Shown here piece after piece: positions 58,514-64,000 of a stretch of DNA of 64,000 bases (its first letter is position 1; each line of letters begins with the position of its first letter). The notes under the pieces are model-generated. The model searched no databases and was not told the DNA's origin. It saw nothing but the letters and a program-made list of their open reading frames with translations. The position numbers and the translations under genes are program-made. The stretch comes from Membranipora membranacea (taxonomy: Eukaryota; Bryozoa; Gymnolaemata; Cheilostomatida; Membraniporidae): the NCBI GenBank assembly GCA_914767715.1, contig OU612074.1, positions 4,541,501-4,605,500 of the forward strand. Reading direction: 5' to 3'.

Positions 58514-59103
58514 TCAGAATCTAGACCAGTGTGGGACATGCAAAACATCAGTGTAATTGCTAGTATCTATTACATATGCCACTCATAAGGAGCATGCAAA
58601 AATGCTGATATTGATGGCTACCGTGTTGCAAAGAAATGATTCTGAGCTGACTAAAATAGACGGCAATGATAAAATACTATTGTCTTTCAACACAAACATT
58701 CTAATAAAAGTACCCCGTTGATAATACGAACAGCTTTTGCTCGTAAAAGGTCGGTGCTGGCATTGACCCATGATTTGACTTCATTGATAGTACCCAGAGG
58801 GCAGTTTATTTATAATGAGTGTAGACAAGTTGCTACCGATCCTAGTGCTTTGCTGGTGATGCAACTATTGATGGAGTCCTTTGGGTTTGGTGAGAGACTG
58901 TCAGAGAGGTTCTCAGCTGATTAACCTATTGGTTGATATTTCTCAATCCATCGAATTTCGGTATATGAGATAGACTGAATAGAAGGCTGCTTTTAATCAA
59001 GCCTTTTGTATATATCACTGCAAATGCCTTGGCTTGATGGGTCCGCGTTTTTTCACTTTTATTTTGTATTGGTGATGAACTTACTGCTCAGTTTTTCTCA
59101 AAG

Positions 59104-59173
59104 ACATTCAGACATCACATTCCATGAAATGCTAAATCATTGTATCATTGATGAGGAGATGTTGTTTGAGAAG
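59104..59173 (+). CDS. Unassigned exon-like segment (right unit)
   Basis: Same segment as 26452-26521 with the same acceptor and donor. Upstream at 58,718-58,924 a frame with RQVATDPSALLVMQLLMESF is open here but has a stop in the left unit. Confidence 0.27.
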
Positions 59174-60654
59174 GTGAGAGATTTGGTTTTGCTTGTCGTC
59201 AGGATTACTGTTTTGAAGAGATAAGTCCGAATTGAGAATATTGTCGCATGTATATCCTCTGATGCGGAGTTTATCTGTGTATATTGAAAACAATTTGGGG
59301 TCAGCACACTGTGGGCTATCTGTCGACATGATGGTTAAAGCTGCCTTCCCGATGATGTAACTTATTGTTGGCTCTAGATACATTTAGCTGATAATGTTTG
59401 GGTGTAAGTCGGTCTGTAGCAATTTGTTTATTAGTACTGCCAATGATTTCGTGTTGACATCACTCGTAAAACCTTTGAAGAGAAAATGTCCCTTCAGCTC
59501 GATCCATATATTTACCCGAGAAGATTAAAGTGTTTGCAGAAAGAAAAGTTTGCGATTTAGAGCACACTTGAGATGGCTAAATTTCATGATAACATTTAAT
59601 AAACCTCTTTAAATTATGTAGACTCCAACTACAGTGAGCCAAAGTTTAATGCTAGCTAACATTAAGTCACCCCTACAAGCTCAGCGGAAGGCTAGCCAAC
59701 TTTTACTCAACTTCCAGAGCATATTCCCTTAACCCCACTCTTCTACACCTACACATTCCGCTTTAGGTCTAAAAGACAAGATTATGTAAAAAGAGTCAGT
59801 AATAAAATGAGCGGTGCTAATAATTTTTGAATATGAGATGGCTGTGTCATCGCTTCACACGTTACACTTAACACTTATAAACTTTCCTTGCCTTTTGTAC
59901 TCTATAAAAAAACCTGAATAAACATGTCCACAAACAGGACTACATTTCATTTCTCTTTTAGTTGAATACTATACGCGTTTATATCAGGAGATTTTACTCG
60001 CCCAGAAGATGAATTCCCTACAATTATTGATTTTAATAGCCAAAGTCAATAAACTAATAGCCTAACACTGCATACATAGTATGTCAGCTCTCTAGGACAC
60101 TGATTACAATACATACAGTACAACACGACACGACACGACACAACACAACTCAACACAATACAATGCAATATGTTGCAAACCCATTTCTGTTTATCAATAC
60201 GAAGACAAGCTAGTTTTTTGTTGTTGTTGGAATACCGATGTGAACTGTAGGTTCACGTACTGAAGTATCCTCTCAACTATCTGGCTCTGTGGTTTTGTGC
60301 TTCTTGTGTACTCTGACCACTGTCTCCCCAAAACATTCACACATAGTCCAGTTACAACTCATAGTCACTGTTAGTGTTAGTAAGTATAGCCTGAGTAGGC
60401 GTATGCTCTACCTGAGTACTAGCTAGCTTGTTTGGACTGGGGGTTACATTGACTGGAATTGGGAAGCACCTGCACATAATTACAACATGGTATAGGAAAA
60501 ATATATTTTAGCTCTTTTATTTTTAAGAGCGATGAATGTAAAGATAGCTGATAAGATAACAATAACGATTTTATGTTAAGTCTGACTGAAGTTTTATTTC
60601 AATTGTTAGATGTAATTTGGTAGATTTTATCTATCAATGAGTTCGTCAGAGTTG

Positions 60655-61986
60655 TCATAGCATAATAAATTGACATTCACTAATCCTTAAAACTGCTGAA
60701 TCTGGCATTTTGGAAGCAATGGAGTGGCTTAGTGCTGGCTGCTTGGAGTGAGTGTTGCGGGAGTCTTCGGACAATGGTGGGAGTTCGTTTGATCTTGGTT
60801 TCGGTGCCCTCTTGCTATCGTGCGATTGGTCTAGAGAACTGGTCAGCCTGGTGTCCCTATTGTTATGTTGCCCAACTCTGAACTCGGTGTCTAGGGTCAA
60901 TTTGGTCCTCTGTCAGTTACCTATCGAGTGCCAGAGGAGAATCATGTAATATATTATTTCTCCCTGCGTACACATTTAAATACTATTATTTACATTTTCT
61001 CTGACTGGAATATTTAAGATACAATTTTCCAAGGCATAATCAAGAACGTACTATCATAAGAAAGCACACACTTGGAAGGAGCGAAAGGTACGATATTTTC
61101 CTTTTATTACCATATTTTTACACAAACTCTTGGTAAACACTCCTTTGCATTTCTTTCTATATTTGCATACTTCGCATATACACGTATGCTTGTATTTTAT
61201 ATATTAATTCAAGCTAATTGACTCTAGAGCCTTACCATTGTTTTTTATAACATCTTTTCAGATTTTACGGTGAAATAGTACGACAAGATATTGCGTAGAA
61301 ATAATAAAAGATTATCTACCAGATTATATCAGTACCATCAGTCATCAGTAAACCTACCACTCTCATTATTCAAGTGCTGTGAACTAGCATAGATTGCTAA
61401 AATGAACTTTTTCTTAGCCTTCTGAAAATTGAATAATGCTCTCTCAGTGCCTTAAATGTTTATTAGCATGGAATTATTCAGATAAGTTTCAGCCAGACAG
61501 TCACTGAGTGCTACTCTCTCACAGTTGTTCATGTTGTGATATTGGCTATCATTATATATGTATATGTGGTACAGCCTGATCATTCCATCTCTCGGGCCCA
61601 TGTTAACGAGTCTGTTCGCTGTGCCAATAATCGCTTCCAACTCTGAGCGAAGCACTGTCCTCTGTACATCAAAACACCTGAAGAGAAAAATAAGTTAAGA
61701 ATGTTTTGTTCACCACAATACACCTAACAAGCTAAATGTGACGATTCTTACAATTGCATTATCCTTTTGGCCAAAGTATTCTCTGATAAGGTCCCCATAT
61801 TCCGGGACATGCCACAAATAGGAGGTATTATCAAGAGTTGTCTTTTCATGACATGTGAGAGGACAATTCATCATCAATTTTGTGTTATATATGATATACT
61901 GCTATTCTTATTCCAGGTGAGAGGAGATTGGTTGCTATCATGCCAATAAATGCATCGAAACCATTTGCTACATTTCCACGTGTGCA
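60655..61986 (-). CDS. Gene U copy 2: uncharacterised multi-exon gene
   Basis: Eight minus-strand exons chain in phase: 61986-61900, 61841-61752, 61661-61515, 61421-61358, 61253-61236 (18-base micro-exon), 61142-61111, 61050-60994 and 60909-60655 (stop). They give about 250 codons. Segments include NVANGFDAFIGMIATNLL, SYLWHVPEYGDLIREYFG, VLRSELEAIIGTANRLV, KAKKKFILAIYASSQHL, YVLDYALENCILN and a polar disordered tail. Upstream exons are not resolved; an ORF with YLVGYIFVDKHT lies near 62,215-62,275. I do not recognise the family. Support comes from splice sites, phases and in-frame indels between the two copies. Confidence 0.6.
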
Positions 61987-63171
61987 CTGATAGCCCAACA
62001 ACGAAATAGCTTGTTTATGCTTTTATGCCTATTTCCATCTTTCAAATGAAAATCCTGGGGACAGGACAGCACTTTTGAAGGCATCGTCATACATTTATGT
62101 ATCCTACTGCTTGTTATGACACGTGAATCATTCTCGGTCCTATTTTATAGTCAAACTGGCTACAGAAAAAAAGTACTTAGCATAATTGAATTTAACAGAA
62201 ATGATAATCGGGTGACCAAAATATAAGATACAAGTATGTTTGTCAACAAAAATATATCCTACGAGGTACGCTTGAAGATCAGTTTTAAATAAAACCGAAC
62301 ATGAAGGTCACTGAATCACCCATCATCAACTGCACAACTTGTATACCTGCTGTATCAAACATCCAAAACTTTCAGCATGTAAAAGTGCTACAATGCAGTG
62401 TGGTTTGAACTTGCAACTCCGTGAACAAAAGTCAATAGTGCTAACAGTGCTAACAGCTCAGCCATCCCAGCACATATGGGAAGTTGGCAATAAGTGGTGT
62501 CTATAAGCCAACTGTCAGTTACGCTATGCATAATGCGACACTACGGGTGGCACAATGACAATGCGGTTGGGGACATAATACAAAGTTACTGAAGCGCAAT
62601 GTCCTATCTATACTGTTTTTATACCTGTGGTAGTGAGGTATTAGTTTTAACTTTTTTGATAAAGAGTGATAGAGATGTCAATGATAAAGCTTACAGGCGT
62701 TGCGTTCAGCGTAATGTATACTGTTTGTTGACAATGAGGAAGCCCTGTGTAATGTTAAAAGTCCCCTGCCTTATGTAATTGGAATCAGTGTCCTTGAGAG
62801 CCGACAATCTGTGAAAGATGCCTGTATTACTATTGACTTGACTATTAATATTGATTATCATAGGGAATTCCCCCCCCCCCACCCACTCATAGTATTCAAC
62901 TAATTGAGTGCAGCTAATCATAACTGAACTTGATACGACTGAGTAATCAATAACTTTACATTCCATGTGAATACACATAAGCACAATGGGCATCATAATG
63001 ATAAGAAAGCGATATAATGCCTATAAATAAAGGTGGTGAGAAGGCTTATCTATGATTGAATAAACATAAAGAGCTTGTTCAGGTTGCTTAACCTTGGCTT
63101 AACTAATACTGCTGTAACATTTTTAATACAGGTAGTAGTAAGGTGAGGTGTGTTAGAAGATTTGGAGAATC
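61987..63171. promoter_or_regulatory. Region between divergent gene U and RING gene (right unit)
   Basis: Counterpart of 29,310-30,494, with a shorter poly-C tract (about 62,871-62,883) and an added short stretch near 62,550. It may contain 5' exons of gene U. No promoter element could be pinned down. Confidence 0.25.
62385..62470 (-). repeat. tRNA-derived SINE fragment (right unit)
   Basis: Same A-box/B-box fragment as 29712-29797, essentially unchanged. Confidence 0.55.
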
Positions 63172-63295
63172 ATGAGTGGTCGGAGTTATACAAGCAATAG
63201 CTTACTAGAAGATCATATCTCATGTTCTATCTGTACAGAAGTCAGACCTCTGAGAATACCTCCCTGTCAACATCTCATATGTGACAATTGTATAG
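63172..63295 (+). CDS. RING gene, second copy, exon 1
   Basis: ATG at 63172; the encoded 41 residues (MSGRSYTSN ... CSIC ... CQH ... CDNC) equal those of 30495-30618, with donor atag|gtgaga. Exon 2 onward lies beyond the window, so whether this copy is functional cannot be judged. Confidence 0.85.
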
Positions 63296-63702
63296 GTGAG
63301 ATTTTTTCTCCCTTTGCTGTCACCATTCTCCCTGCTGTCACTGCTGCAAGTTTGGAAAAGATTGAGCGTCGATCAGCAGCATATTTCTTTTCCTCTTTGC
63401 ATACTCTAGTTCTTTACCGATGGCTAAAAACATCCTGTTACACCAGCAAGTCTGATTACCAAACAATCTTTTATTTCTTTTTGGGTCAGCTGATTGTGGC
63501 TCCTTTCACAGTAACTCCAGCCAACAATGAAACAAGTGGCACATTTGTTTGGTTGTCAAAATCACAGCCTTGTGCCTCTGTCCAAAGACTGAAAAATCAA
63601 GGTGTATTAAAGGACAGCAGTCATACTTGGTGCGAAGTTTATATCAGTTTACAGGCAGGTCAGACCACACCTGGGACAAGGAGCCAGTAGTCAGTAGACT
63701 GC

Positions 63703-63781
63703 AGTGGGATCCAAACCAGGGACCTCGGACACTTGAGTGTCATAGGTCAGCGTTCTTACCAACTGTAATACACCCTTCTCC
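63703..63781 (-). repeat. tRNA-derived SINE fragment in RING intron 1 (right unit)
   Basis: Counterpart of 31024-31106, with A-box- and B-box-like motifs on the minus strand. Confidence 0.5.
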
Positions 63782-64000
63782 AGCTACCTCCTACTTACAA
63801 CTAAAGCAGCTGAAAAGACAATCATTAATAGATACAACATACAGTGGTGCGCGTACCACTGCACAACACAAAGGTCTTCAGCTAGAGACCATGATTCAAG
63901 CGCTGTTTCGAGACCTTCTCTAGTACAACCTCCTCATGGCTCTCCTCAGCAGCAGGAAGCCACCCATGTGTGTTGACGAGCATCTCAATCAATCTCATCG

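Larger units (their letters stand above)
55780..64000. repeat. Tandem duplication, right unit
   Basis: Nearly identical to 23,140-31,350. It differs by small indels, for example a 9-base change near 58,200, a 13-base insertion in gene U, and about 90 extra bases near 63,820-63,915 with a CAGTGGT...ACCACTG inverted pair. Confidence 0.9.

Noticed and set aside
62706-62996. Minus-strand frame upstream of gene U, also at 30011-30208
   Set aside because: It runs through the poly-C tract of variable length, has no convincing splice sites, and is only weakly supported by one in-frame length difference.
1-64000. CRISPR arrays, bacterial operons, rRNA or intact tRNA genes
   Set aside because: None found; the split genes and repeats point to animal nuclear DNA.

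Overview
The window looks like nuclear DNA of an invertebrate metazoan. It is AT-rich, genes are split into many short exons with GT-AG introns, and it holds BEL/Pao-type and CR1/L2-like retroelements, hAT-like and other small transposons, and tRNA-derived SINEs. The species cannot be named from the sequence. No bacterial features, rRNA genes, intact tRNA genes or CRISPR arrays were seen.

The backbone is a tandem duplication with a period of about 32.65 kb: eIF4G stop codons at 24,225 and 56,875, a minus-strand gene stop at 27,997 and 60,655, RING gene ATGs at 30,495 and 63,172. Each unit carries, on the + strand, a RING/B-box/coiled-coil set of exons and an eIF4G-like set of exons. On the - strand, between the eIF4G 3' end and the RING start, lies an uncharacterised gene called 'gene U' here.

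Layout: 1-198 BEL/Pao integrase fragment (-). 317-8,877 MIF4G exons of eIF4G copy 1. 10,024-10,899 a CD225/dispanin-like membrane protein gene (-) nested in the next intron. 18,682-24,225 the damaged C-terminal half of copy 1: one exon cut short by a stop, one split by a LINE, the main MA3 exon deleted. 24.2-30.4 kb exon-like segments (+) and a frameshifted gene U copy (-). 30,495-34,182 RING/B-box exons with a LINE remnant in intron 1. 34.2-39.5 kb transposons, including a 1.36 kb hAT-like element holding LINE sequence. 39,560-43,484 N-terminal exons of eIF4G copy 2 (PABP-like motif and eIF4E-binding motif). 43.5-51.7 kb no MIF4G exons, but remnants of a minus-strand zinc-ribbon gene and SINE pieces. 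51,754-56,875 intact C-terminal exons of copy 2 (end of MIF4G, MA3, W2). 57-63 kb second intergenic block with an apparently intact gene U. 63,172 to the end, exon 1 of the second RING gene.

The most notable points are the complementary losses in the two eIF4G copies (copy 1 keeps MIF4G and lacks MA3; copy 2 keeps MA3/W2 and lacks nearly all of MIF4G), and the compatible splice phase between the last RING-gene exon and the first recognised eIF4G exon, which allows a RING/B-box-eIF4G chimera. Both are readings of the DNA alone and need transcript data.
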